From NCBI RefSeq assembly GCF_023343835.1, contig NC_064439.1:29303933-29367932 (forward strand): DNA of 64,000 nt, written 5' to 3'. The first letter of the stretch is position 1, and the number at the start of each line of letters is the position of its first letter. The position numbers and the translations under genes were made by a program. Positions 1 to 12,562 of this stretch are shown here, piece after piece. This DNA comes from Lagopus muta (taxonomy: Eukaryota; Chordata; Aves; Galliformes; Phasianidae). The notes beneath the pieces were generated by a model, which saw nothing but the letters and a program-made list of their open reading frames with translations, was not told where the DNA came from and did not search any database.

Positions 1-3000
1 TTACTGATTTGTCTGGCCTAAAAGGAATGTGGAAGAAGACTCATTTTGATATTTTGGATCATGATGTTTTGATTTATAAAGAAAGTATTCTGGTTTGGAA
101 TTCTCAAAATAATTCCCTCCCCCTCCCCCCTCTTTTTCTTTTTTAATAAAAATAATTATTTCTCTCCTCCACTCCAAGTTAAATATTTTCTGATCAGTCA
201 GAAAATGTTGAAAAATTTTGTTTTGGATTTAACAGTATCTCCCAAGTCAATGCCCGTGTAGTCCCTGGTCACTGAGTTGAAAAAGAAAAACTGTTATCCA
301 TAAAAAAATATGCACAAAATGCAGTCGTCTTAAATAAAGAGCTTATAATTGTACACTAATTTCTGTAGTATAAATAATCCACAGACAGTGCCCTCAAGAG
401 ATTTCAGCCAAAAGGATGTCAGAAGAGCTTTGATACATGAGCTTCTGGCATGGTTCTTTAATTAGAGCTTAACTCATCTGTAAGATGATTCTTTTCAATA
501 TAAAGTGATTTCAACCCTGATAATTAAGTGAGCCTATGGAATAAATTACCTATACAGACTCTCAGAAAGTTTAGCTACATGCTGAAAATGTACCAATGGT
601 CTGATGAGTTACAGAGTGGTAGTGAAATGCAGCGCAATCTGTGTGTCCTCAGCTCCTTGTGACTTCAGGGAGCAGTAGCTGTTGCTTGCGAGATGAATAG
701 TAACTCATGAAGCTAAACCTGCATGTACTGGAGCAACTCAGCTGGTACAAATTTGCATGTGCCAACTTCAATTTGTAGAGTGGTTGGTCAGATATATTGA
801 GTCCTCATGACTCAGAACTATGTGTAAATCTTGGAATAATAAAATCAGTGCTTCTTATGGCCATAAACAAACTCCACATGTTTTGTTAAATTAGTTACTT
901 AATGATTGAATTATATTTTAAAAGAGTCCTTGTTAGTTCATCTTTTTTGTATATGAACTCTTGAAAATATGTTCCTTTTGAAGATATCTCAACTACTCCA
1001 GTACATGCCAGATGCTTACCATGAGCCTTCTCTCCAATTTCTGTTATTTCAGATATCTTAACAAACAAAAGTGATGGATATGCATGATGATAATGCTAAG
1101 TTTCATATTTCAATAGTCAGGCTGTTCACTCTTCATGTCTTGAAAGTCCCAAGAATTTAAATCTGATCCCAAAAAGTTGTATGTTCTTAACTTTTGGACT
1201 TCCTTTTAGATCATGTAAGTACAAAACTCATTATGTCATTGCTTGTAAAGTCTGTGCCAAATTGCAAAACTTTTAACTTACAAGAAAGGATTTACCAGTG
1301 CTTTCTGCTTCTATTATTTTCTTCTCTCAATGACTCTGCAGGGACTGCTGTGGTCCCATTATTTGTGAGACGTGATACAGTATGGGACATGATAAAAAAA
1401 AGGTAAGGATACCCTTGATAATAGTTCCAGGCAATGCTATCTGCATCTGAGACTATTCATGTAGAAACTGTTTATGTGAGCTCACCCTGGAATTATAAAT
1501 CTCACCTTCTGTAATGTAGTGGGTTTTGAGGTGTTCTGGGCTTGCTTTTTCTGCAGTTTCAGTTATGACATTCTTTTCATACAAATAAAAATCTTTTGCT
1601 ATGAAAAGTAATGCCTGCAAAAGAATGAAGAAAGACCACAACTAAGACATAATGCTCAAGAAAGATGTAATGTAAAATAAATCTTTTTATAATCCTGAGT
1701 CAAGCAAGTAATTTCTAATACTGTATTGAATGAAATAGATTTTTAGTTGTAGCTCAGCAGTTTCAGAATTTCACAAGCACAGTAGGTCTTACTGGGTGAC
1801 ACCTCTGTGCTATTTTTTCAGACTGATGAATAGAACCATGGAAATAGCAACTCAAATTAGAAAAAATATTGGTTTAGAAACCTATCCATTTTTCTTAATG
1901 CAAAATACATGGTAATATTAGCATGAGACTTGAATCATTTGGAAATCTTACGAGGTTTTGAATAAGTACTTTCTTCATTTCTGTAAATAGTGGAAAAGAT
2001 ATTTCTCAGCACATCAGCTGCACTCTAATTACAGGCTGTGATACTAACAAATAAGATAATGATGGAGACTGTCAGCCATAACACTCTCTGGTGAGCCACT
2101 GCTGTCATTTTTTTCCCCAAAATATAACTGACATCCTTCCTTTAACCCCCCCATAGCTTAATCTTTTATGTATGTTGGCACAGTGGTTCTGCAACTGTGG
2201 AGCACTATATTATTGTTGCTAAGCACTAGGAGAGAATGAGCCATGGGAATCTTCAGCTGTAACTTGCATTGAATTCTTTGAGGCTTCCCTTCAGCATGAA
2301 CAAACAGTGGAACTTTTAACTCATCTGTTGGCATTACTGAGAAGGTTCTGCTTGGCTTTTAGCATGTTTGAAGGCTAGTGTCCGCTGAGTGATGGCTAAA
2401 TAACAGAATGAGTAGACTGTCATTTATGAAGGTTTAAATGGAGTGAATCATACTTGCTTTTATTAGAACCAGGCACATTTCCAGTGTCTTCGGGCAGTGG
2501 AGCCTTCTTGGTCTTCTGTTAATTTAGTCTGAATCTTCAAAGTATCATTTTAAACTAAAACTATTTTAATTAGAGTTGATTGAAAATTTAGTGGAGGTGT
2601 AACTTTTATGAACAATGTGACTGGATCAGAAATCCATGCAAATGTTGGAGGTGCCAACATTTTCTAAACAGCAGTGCTAATTGAATTATAGATAAGAATT
2701 TTACTATCCACTGCAAGATTTTGATCCCTTAAAATTTAATCTGAAAATGAAGACATTTATTATATTGTCTATTCTGCTCTCTATATACTTTTCCTACCTC
2801 ACAATCTTATTTGCCAGGTGTTCAACTTTTTGTTTCTTTTACTAAAATGAAGAGCAATGAAATAATTAACAAAAATGTCAATAAATCAGAAGTGAAACTC
2901 AGGAACTAATTACATAATTTCTGACTATGTCACTGTTACCAGATATGTCTTGCAGGGCAAGGTAGCTCACCAGTTCATCATCTATCATCAGGTCCCTTAT

Positions 3001-6000
3001 AGAAGATTTTCCCACTAAAACACAGACAACAATTCTTTGATTTCCTTCTTGTTTTACTCCTTTCTTCATCAGAAAATGATGCATCAATGACATACCAGAA
3101 TAGATATTTGGTTTTATAACAGACTGACAATGGTACATCTCTACAGACAGTATACCACATATTTGGCAAGCTGAATGACTAAATAGCAGTTCCTTCTCTC
3201 TGAGCTGACAATTGAAATATTTAGAACAGTATGCGCTCAGAACGGAAAGAATAAATTATCCTCATGAGGCCAGTTTTTTTCTTAACAGTCACTTCTACAA
3301 ACACTTGTGAAAAATTAGAGCTATAGGAACAATGTCTCAAATAGTCAGTCATTGTTTGACTATGAAATGTAGTAGGCAAATCTCAAATTTACCACATCTA
3401 ATCTGTACCGTTAATGGATTATCATCATTATTTTCATGCCAAATCTGAAAGTTTTCACTAGATTTTTCATAAACTTCTAAGTGTAATTTACTGGTTAAGT
3501 AATTGAGGGAAAGAACAAGCAAATGGTGAAATTGCTTCTTTTCATATTTCGCATGTTATGTATGTTTTCTTATTCCTCATGAGCAAAGGTAAAGCACCCA
3601 AAATGGACTATCCTCAGGGATAAGTAGTTGTATCAATAGGATAGATGTAAACTCACACCTAAAAACATCTAAGTAGTTACCTGAGCAAGCACAGAATCTT
3701 TTCTCTAATACATAACTAGAAGTAAAGTAATTTGAAAGTCAGTTTTCTCAGGTTAAATTATATGCTGTTCTTAACATCTACAAGTTTTTTCATTTTGTTT
3801 TGCCTCATCAAAATTTTGTTAGCTTCTCTGGAGATGAGAAGTTTGTTATTGCTTTCCAAATTAGCTCTTCACAACTTTGAGACTTGAAAAATCACAATGA
3901 ATTTTGTTTTTCTTCTCATTTGCATATTATACTTTTTAAAAAAATATGATTAATTTGCATATTGTGTACTTTACAGGTATTTGTATCTAATATTCAAGTT
4001 CATTTTCTAGAACAACAAATGAGCCCAGTGAAATTTTCACTTTCTTATGGACCTTATGGTCTTATGAGTCTTTAAGAAAACTAGTATACATCTGGACACA
4101 CAAGAGACAATCTCAGCTGTTAGCAGATTCAACCAGGAAATCCAGGTTATGCCTTCTTAGTGAAGACAGTCTTAAAGAATTTGTATGCCGAATACATTAG
4201 CAGGAGGTATTAGTAGTGAATGTGCCTCTTGGTGATTAGCACTGTAAAGGATACAAAATAAATAAATGTCCAATGACATATGTACTAGGTCATCTCCTTT
4301 TGACTGAAATGCACAGGGCTCAAATGCACAATACAGAAATCAGATACCCTCTGTTCTATGTAAAGTAGAGCATCATTCCTTCAACATCTCTGTGACAGCT
4401 ATGTGCTGTCTGATTGCTGTGTCTGCCTGTAACTGTCATGTATCTACACTTCAGAGGCAAAAAAGCATACATAAAGACCACATTTGCTCTGATAAGTGAA
4501 GGGATACACACAATGTTTGTGCTCATTAAACTGTTAGATTTCCATCACTTTCAAAATTAATGTCTGCAGACTACTACCTTTTCACTATTTCAGGACTGGT
4601 CTGTCTCGACAGGAATTTTTGGCCTTTAATTATCTGATTCAATAATACTTTTTCACTACACTGATGCTATCCTTTTCTTTTTATCTCTTCTCTTTCTGTG
4701 TGTTTATGTTGAAGCTGGCCCAAATAACATCTCTTAGGAAAGCTAGCTCAAACTGGTATGTCTTCAAGTGGATTGATTGATTGGAGCTGAACACCAATGC
4801 ATACACAGCATAGCTTATGCCATTTCTGACTGAGATAAACTTTTTTTCCTCCTTCTTTACTTTTCCCCCTTCTAGCACTTCTCTAGTACTTTTTGCATTC
4901 TCTGACAACATGTCTTCCAGGTAGCAGTATGTTTTCTCCCCTTCTAGCAATTCTAAACTCTTATTCTGGACTTTCTTTAGGACTCTCTGTGTGACTGAAT
5001 GTGTAATAAAGGGTTTTGTAAACTGATAGGTACCTAATCAGCTTTCTACTACCCAGGGTTTCCTTCTCATTGCATCAGCTGCAGTTTTGCTGTTTTCTCC
5101 ATTGTAGTTTTACTTGGACATTCTGCTGAGTGTAAAATTAGTGTTTTACTCTATATCAGATTCTACTCAGATTCTACTTATTTGACTTTAAAAGAACCAA
5201 ATTCTCTGCTGATATAATATAATTAGTTACACTTGAATTCTTTTATATCAGGAAAGACTTTAACCCTTTTCCACTCTTATCTTTAGAAAGGATGTTTTGT
5301 TGTGTCGAATGAGTCTTATTGTTTTCTACATTATCTCAAGAAGTGTTTAGCACTTTTTTGGCTTTCTAAAGCTAAGAGAGGATTCTCTTGTGAGAGGAGA
5401 TTCTTCTGTTTGGTGACTGTAGGCAGCAGCAGTCTGACTGAAAATTAAGTCCAGATTATATTTATTTATTGTATCAGCTTTTGAAAGACAGCTTGCCTAA
5501 AACTGTACCAAAGGAATGATAGCGGAAATGAAATTACAGGATCTATGCTTGTTTATTCTCCCTGATCATGATAGGAAACTTGCCAGCCAGATTCAGGGAA
5601 AAGACCAATCAGCATGGTTCTGTGTTGTCTACAGACTATTATAATTTACCTTGTTATTTTTATAATTTTATTACATGCAAATATATTTTGCATAGGCAAA
5701 GATATAAATCTTAAAATTTCAAAAGATGGCTTGTTTAATAACAGGTTATATTAATTGAGTATTGTATTCACTGAATTCATTTATAACTTGGACATAGCGT
5801 TCACCAGAACTTGCAATTATGTCTTTATTTGATTATGCTGCTACTTACATATTGTACTGAATAATTCTTGTAGAAGAGGAAAAAAAACCAAAACAGGCTG
5901 AAATTTAAATAAGAATTCCATAGTTCCAGTAAAGATGGACTTGTAGGAAGTTACCACCTTTTGCTTCCTTTTCCTTGTCTTGCTTCTCTCTTTTGGAGTC

Positions 6001-6016
6001 AGAGGGATGATCTTTA
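1..6016. other. Unique AT-rich non-coding sequence
   Basis: No exon, RNA gene or recognisable mobile element is visible. Open frames are short (under 90 codons), scattered over both strands and lack protein-like composition. Apart from the C/T tract at 113-144, there are only short A/T runs and isolated AATAAA hexamers of the kind expected by chance in AT-rich DNA. The stretch probably belongs to an intron or intergenic desert. Confidence 0.6.
113..144 (+). repeat. 32-nt polypyrimidine tract, G-rich on the minus strand
   Basis: The plus strand holds only C and T from 113 to 144: C-rich in the first half, T-rich in the second. The minus strand therefore carries three closely spaced G runs of 3, 5 and 6 bases separated by single A residues. 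Such strand asymmetry can support triplex or G-quadruplex formation, but only three clear G runs are present, so a stable three-tetrad structure would need the longest run to be split. Confidence 0.75.
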
Positions 6017-6220
6017 CAGGGAGAGTGGTGAGATGCTGAAACAGAAAGTGCTGTGGATGCTTCCTCCCTGAAAGTTTTTAAGACCAGGCTGGATGGGGCC
6101 CTGAGCAACCTGATCTAGTACCAGATCTGGAGGTTGGTGGCCCTGCCTGTGTCAGGGGGGTTGGAACTTGATGATCCTTCGGGTCCCTTCCAACCCAAAC
6201 CATTCAATGATTCTATGATT
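6017..6220 (+). mobile_element. CR1 LINE, 5'-truncated 3' end
   Basis: This is a short 3' end of a chicken-repeat-1 (CR1) non-LTR retrotransposon in plus orientation. It shows the family's 3'-UTR blocks: a 'gaccaggctggatggggcc' stretch near 6082, then 'ggtggccctgcct' near 6134, then 'gggtcccttccaaccc' at 6181. It finishes with the ATTCTATGAT-type tail at 6211-6220. No coding sequence remains. Severe 5' truncation is normal for CR1. The tail is precise; the 5' edge is uncertain by a few tens of bases. Confidence 0.93.
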
Positions 6221-9200
6221 TCCTTTTCTCCTATAATCTTTAAATTTTATTTTCTTGAAAATAAAGCAAAAGCAAGGAATTTGAATCCTATATGAGTAAA
6301 AAATGAAATATTCAGAATGCAGTCTGTCAGAATAGGTCAGAAAATTCAAAGTAACAATATTTTCAATCTCAGACCCCTTGTTTTCTCTTCTCTTACCAGA
6401 GCTCTTGCATCTTTCCTCCTATACTACCTTATCTGATATCCCTTGTGAAAATGAATTAAGATAGAACTTTCTGATAAGGAAACTTCTGGATGTCTATTTA
6501 CCTGTGCAATCTGATAACTTATTGAAATCAGCGTAGGAAACATGCTTGTGCTTCTGGCCTAGTTAGCTCATATCTGTAAGATAAATATTTGGCCATTGCC
6601 CAGTGCTAAATGGCCATGTAATCAAAGCCTCTATCATAATTCTGAGACACAAGGGACAAAGATAAGAATCCAATGTAAAGAGGACCATAGAGAGAAACAG
6701 GGCTGTTCTGCATCACAGACCTATTCCACTGGTGAAGTTTCATGAACTGAACACTTTAGTAAAAAAGAGAATTTAGAAAAAGGAAGGAACTATCTATCCA
6801 ACAATTAGTCAGGAAAAACCAGAAACTAGTAAGAACATATTTTAGGGCTGAGTGTGTAATCTAGGAGCTCAACTAAGTACTCACCAGTGAGATTTCCTAA
6901 GAAACAGGAGATTCTTTTCCTTGTGTCTAGTAGTGAGGAAAATCCATGGTCCAGTGAAAGTCTAGCAGCCTGGTGGCTTTACCCAGCTCCATATTATTCC
7001 AGTGTTTGCTCTTCAATTTCCTCCGAATTATTTGAATAAAATTTTCAGTTGTCTGCTTTGTGTTTTATCTAAAATAATTGTAAAAAAGTGTTCTGGGGAT
7101 GAATGACTTCATGGAATTCTGATGATCTAGATTAGCTGGTGAATAATAATACATGGCAGAGCTTCAGTCAGCTGATATCTATAGACATGTCCACCAAGCA
7201 TGAACTGTGTTCTGCTTGAACTGAAATCAGAATGCTTTTGTTTTGCTTTTGCTTTCAGCTCCAGTAGAAATAGGATCATATGCTGTATGCCCAAAACAAG
7301 AACGTTCTAACCTAGTGTTGCCTTAAAATAGGATGCACCATTTGATATATTGTGATTTCTGTATCCCCCCCCCAAACCTAAAATTTGTTACAATACAGAA
7401 TAAATGTTTTAACAGTTTTGGCAATCAAAATATAGAGTAATCTGAGTTACACTGTCACTGGCAGTATTGTAAACATCACAGCTAATTATGTTCAATACAA
7501 GATGTTTATTGTAGAAGAGTGATCTGATCCAGCTGACTTAGTATTGATAGCAGAGTTTGCTTCACTCTTTACTTGTTGGTAGGCATATGTAAATGTTCAA
7601 TGCTTAGAGTAGGGACACTAAATTCTGTTCTATCTTATTAATTCTAGATTTTATTCATCTTTATGCAATGAGAGATTACTTACTTTTAAATTATTAATTG
7701 AAAAAATCCTTCCCCTTGACCATATTTCTGGTTTTTTTTTTTTTTTTCTAGATCAAGGTTACTCTGCTAATATCATGTATGAGTTCCTAGTTTGGCAGTG
7801 TAAGCTTTCATTATCCATTCCTCTCCTACCTGATGCTACTAAAAGGATATAACGTGAAAGAAGCTGGTGTGCTAAAACAACTCTTTTGCATTCTTTCTGT
7901 CAAAGGAATGTTGAAATCTATTTAACCGCTTTGTGAAACCACTTTCTCATGCTAGTTTTCATGGTGGATAAAAATGAAGAGGACCGACAGTATGGTCTCA
8001 CTGACATTCTTGGCTCAAGGCATACATATTTAAGAGTTTTTCTAATGTTGCGATGCAGTTTTTATAACAAGTCATTATGTATTTCCCATTTACTTCACAG
8101 TTGCCATCACTGAGCTGTCAACATAGGAATTTGTGTTGGAGTTGGTTCTGATTAATACAAAGTAAAGTCAAAGACAGAAATAAAAAGAAAAAAATTCAAA
8201 CAGACATGAGGTAGTAAGTTAAATCTAGATTCTCTTGCTGCTTGCAGTTGTCTACCTTGTTCCACTGAAAAATGCTGTTGCCTTGGAGTCAAGAACATAT
8301 CAGATCTTGGAGCCCTTCAATTTCCAGTCCAATCTGACTTCCATTTTAGTTTATCTTTATATACCAGTTTGCAAATTTACTATGTCAAAAGCAGAATTAC
8401 AAAAACAGCAGATACCCCTTGTTCACTGAGAGCAATATCCATCCAAGAGATAATATCAGGAGACATGATGACGTGAGAGCTTAGCTACATGAATTTACTC
8501 TACTGCATTGCCTACTGAAGGTGTTGGCCCCCTTGCAGTTAAAGAAAGTTATTGAATTCTATATGCAAACTTTATTAGCTGAGCTTCTTCAACCTTGCAC
8601 TGTTCCCTTCTGGCTTTGAGGAATCTGTAGTTTACATAATGAGAGGAGGTGTGTAGTCTAAGTTCTAACGGAGCTGAAATAACTTCAAAGATAATACAAC
8701 TTTCTCCATTATTCTTCCAGCAAACCTCATGATCTATTAGAACAGTTAGAGATCCTCTAACACAGTAATATATGTCATTGCCCCTTCTTAAATTCTGAGA
8801 CTAGGTAAATAGCAATATTTTATACTCCTAGGAATCTGGTACTGTCATCTGATATCAGCACTCACTATGTGTCCAAGTTTTGTCTTCATAACTGAGTAAT
8901 AGCTTTGTCAGGCTTAAGTAATAGCAGTGTTGCCAAAACAAAAAGAGCAGTTAGTTACACTCCTGCACTCAAGGATAAAATAGGAGAATAATTTCTACCC
9001 CAGAAATACTGAATATGACATTATAGGTACAGTGATTTTCATATATAGTAACAGAAGTAATAAAAATATGTCATTGTGTAACTATCGGAAGAGACTGCTC
9101 CTTATAGTACCTTCCAGTCCTACGGCACTGTAACAGGATAGATCACAGAAGCTGTTTCAAAGCCAGGCCCTATCATCTCTAGGCCTACAAGGCTTTTCAT

Positions 9201-12200
9201 CTTATTATACCTCATTTCTTGGCATTATTCAAAAGATATAATTCCTGGCTGAGAGGGATGCAGTTTTTTGTTCTGTTTAAGAGTTCTTTAAATAAAGAGG
9301 GGCCAGGATTTTCAATAAGAATTCATGATTTTCAGCATCTTAGTTTTTGGCTGTTCAACTTGATTTCATGAAATTCAAATGTCCTATAGATTTTGAACTT
9401 TCCAATAGAGAAAATTCTTCAGTCACCAGCCTCTTTGAAAGCCAATTGAAAAAAAAAAGAATCTTAGTTGCTTTAATCTGATAAACTCAGATGCACGTAT
9501 GTTCCGAAGATAAACCAGGTACCATAGTTGACTTATTGCCTGTTGGAGTACCAAAATACCTAAAAGTCACCTACATTTCATCCAGTAATATATGTTTAAG
9601 TTATTAATTAATCATTAATAAAGGCATTTATCTGTCTCTTGGTGGCAGTTGCTACTTCAGCTTCTTTTATTTTCCTAGCAGAAAAGGAAACACAACTTTG
9701 CATTCCAGATGTTACTACGGTAAGGCAAGAAACTGCAGCTGTAGACCTGAAGCAAAAGGGTGAGGTAATTTTAGGCCCCAGAGACTTGGTAAATATTAAC
9801 TGTAAAAAAGAAAGTTAAAATAAAGTAACCAAAAATATACTCCATTATATTGATGAGTCAGTTTTACAAGGGCCAAAAAATGTTATCTTGAGATTAGCTG
9901 TGTCTTGTAAATATTTTTATGGGGTTTCATGTATTTATATGACAGCAGTAATTTCAAGACCCTGCCCCCCATCCCTACATCTCCTCAGTGTTTATATACC
10001 AGGTTTCAAGTTCAGATTGGCTTAGTTTTGACCTCCCTGCATTGAATTTTCTGTCCAGATCCAAAGTGTTAAGACTGCAGTGAGCAGCAAAGGCACAACC
10101 CTGCTCTAGGGAGAGCTGAGTTTATACAATTTTGGGAGCACTGGGGCTCTCCAAGGCCCTGGGCCCACAGAGGAGGAGATGAGTTGAATTGGCAGAGAGC
10201 AACCTGCCTTTTGCTGTTACATCCCATCTCTGTATGAGGTTGGTCAAAGGAGGGCTGCCTTATTCCTTCTCTATATCTAATCCTGCACTGTTCAGGAACA
10301 TGACTTGGTTCTTGTCAGTGAGGTGCTTCATGCTGTATCCCATAGAGATGTGATACCCAGCCCACCCTCCATGCCCTAACATTCCTGGACATAACTACTT
10401 GCCATCAATTTGAGATTATTTCAGTAAGGCTACTGATGCACAACTCACAGCAATATCAAGTTGAAAGCCTTTGGCAATACAAGATAGTGGCTGCTGCTCA
10501 TTACTGAAGGCAATTTCTATAGTGCAGTTAAGAAACTTTTGTTCTCATTATTCTTACTATACACTAGCTGGGAAGATACACTTGAATCTGAATGGTAACT
10601 GAAAAAAATGATATATTTTTTCTTAAAGCAATCTTTGCACAGAGCACATAATACTGGGGGGAAAGCACCAGTACCTGAGACTCTGCCTACCTGAAAAAAA
10701 CCTTAAACATTAAACTACCCAGTTCCACTCCTGGGTGATCCTGTGAATCTTGACTTGGTTTCTGCGAGGAATATGTCCCATTCTCAAAGGTCTGGTGGCT
10801 AAGTATGTAATATGGGTTTTAAACTCTTTGGAACAGACACATCTTCTGTCTTTGAAGTAATAAGCTTTATAGGAGAAGCTGATTTCTTCTAACATTTACA
10901 TTTTCACAAATCTTGAAAGATTTTTGATAGTCAGACATAAAGATACTCCATCTTGTATCTTTATTCTTCTACTCAGTTCATTGTATTAATTGACCTTAAG
11001 TGTCCCTCAGCGTACAGCCTTGGATCAATGTGCAGATAGACCACCCTTCACTGAGATGACATCTTTCGCAGGCAACTTCAGAAATTTTCATCTCTAAACT
11101 AGAAAATAGGAAAATTCTCCACAATAAGACATGCATTTTCCTACTGAAATCTATCATTTTTCTACGGAACCTTAATATTAGCAAATTAACTATTTATTCT
11201 TTTGTACTATATTCAGATCTTTCTGAAATGTTTATGGGAGATAATACAGAAAATTGTAAATCCAAACTGTAAAAAGTTCTCAAGGACATCTATAAGTAAA
11301 TAAATGAAGGAAGGAAACCAGATCCTTGGAAATGCAGTGATGGAGGACAATATCCATAATATAGAAACTGAGCAGCATTTAAGAGTCTTGGCTCAAAAAG
11401 TAGTATAAAGGAAATTACTGAAGAACATGTGAAAAAGAAGGAAATTTATGGGAAGAAGACATTAACTTTTGGATTATCCAAGATGAAGAGAAGTATAGAA
11501 TTAATGAGATATAAAAATGGTGTATCAGATGATTGCTTCAGTATATTCATTTTGCATAAATTAACTGGTTTAAATAACAGTTTGCGTTATCTGAATTACA
11601 TTTTGAATTTAAATTAGAGGGAATTTCTTTCAGGAAAGTGTAAAGGAATCTAACAAAATGTGTTTATATACACATTTGGTTTCTTTTATAAGAAATCAAA
11701 AACCAAAGATTAACCTTACTTAATTTTAGTTCTTAAGATATGACAAAAATAAAAAGCCCTCAAGGAAGCTTCATGAAAATGCTATTGCAAAATATTGATT
11801 TCCACTAGGGTATAAAAGTCTCAAGGATAAAAGTATTGAAACAGAATTAATCAAATTTAGAGTTTATATAGAAATGCAGGATTTCACAGTAGGAAATAAG
11901 CACTTTGTACAAAGAACTATTCAGGATATATTCTGGAATGTCCTTACTTGCCTCTTTAGGCAAATATATTGCTCAAGTCAAACATAGCTGAAGGGGCATT
12001 AGGTGGGTAATGTAAATCATCTGAAAAACAGGAAATCGGTAAACTCAACTCTGAATTATGTTGTCTTATATATACTAAGGGTTATTTTTACATCCTCCAA
12101 TTTTAGCCATCTAGAAGTTAACTGTCTGGTTGAAGGTAATCATCTCAATTTCCTCATTCAGAGAAAGATAGCTGTTTCAGAAGACAATTTTACTCTCTGA

Positions 12201-12540
12201 TACTAAGGGCCTATTTCATGGTCATGGATTTTTTTTGCCCTTCTTCAGTTGCTGTTGAGAGAGCCTAAATTGGAATAAAATGTTCAGTGTGGTGAGATGA
12301 GACTGATGGTAATTAAAAGACTAGAAATTTCAAATGATAGCACGAATAGCCCTAATAGTGAAGGTATCTTGACTTCATTTTCATAGCTTAGATCATAGTT
12401 GTCTAAATATCATTCTTGATTCAGAAATATAATGAAATCACAGCAGCTAAAGTAGTCTCACCATCTGTTGCAACTTGTTTTAAAGAGTTATGCCAATCTT
12501 TTACTAAGAGTACTTAAGTACTTACATGTTTCTAGAATTT
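6221..12540. other. Unique AT-rich non-coding sequence
   Basis: No exon or mobile element could be supported. A 16-nt T run (7732-7747) followed by CTAG resembles a 3' splice acceptor, but no coding frame follows it. A patch near 10060-10260 is visibly richer in G and C but matches nothing I know. Open frames are short and composition-driven. Confidence 0.55.
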
Positions 12541-12562
12541 ATATATATACACATATATATAT
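12541..12562. repeat. Short TA/CA-type dinucleotide repeat
   Basis: Alternating purine-pyrimidine tract: TA units interrupted by an ACACA centre, then TA units again. It is a short imperfect microsatellite in AT-rich surroundings. Confidence 0.8.

Noticed and set aside
7732..7751. T16-CTAG splice-acceptor-like sequence
   Set aside because: No open frame or donor follows it; T runs ending in AG are common by chance here.
9085..9140. Possible CR1-like fragment ('accttccagtcctacggca')
   Set aside because: Only about 20 bp of vague similarity, with no tail.
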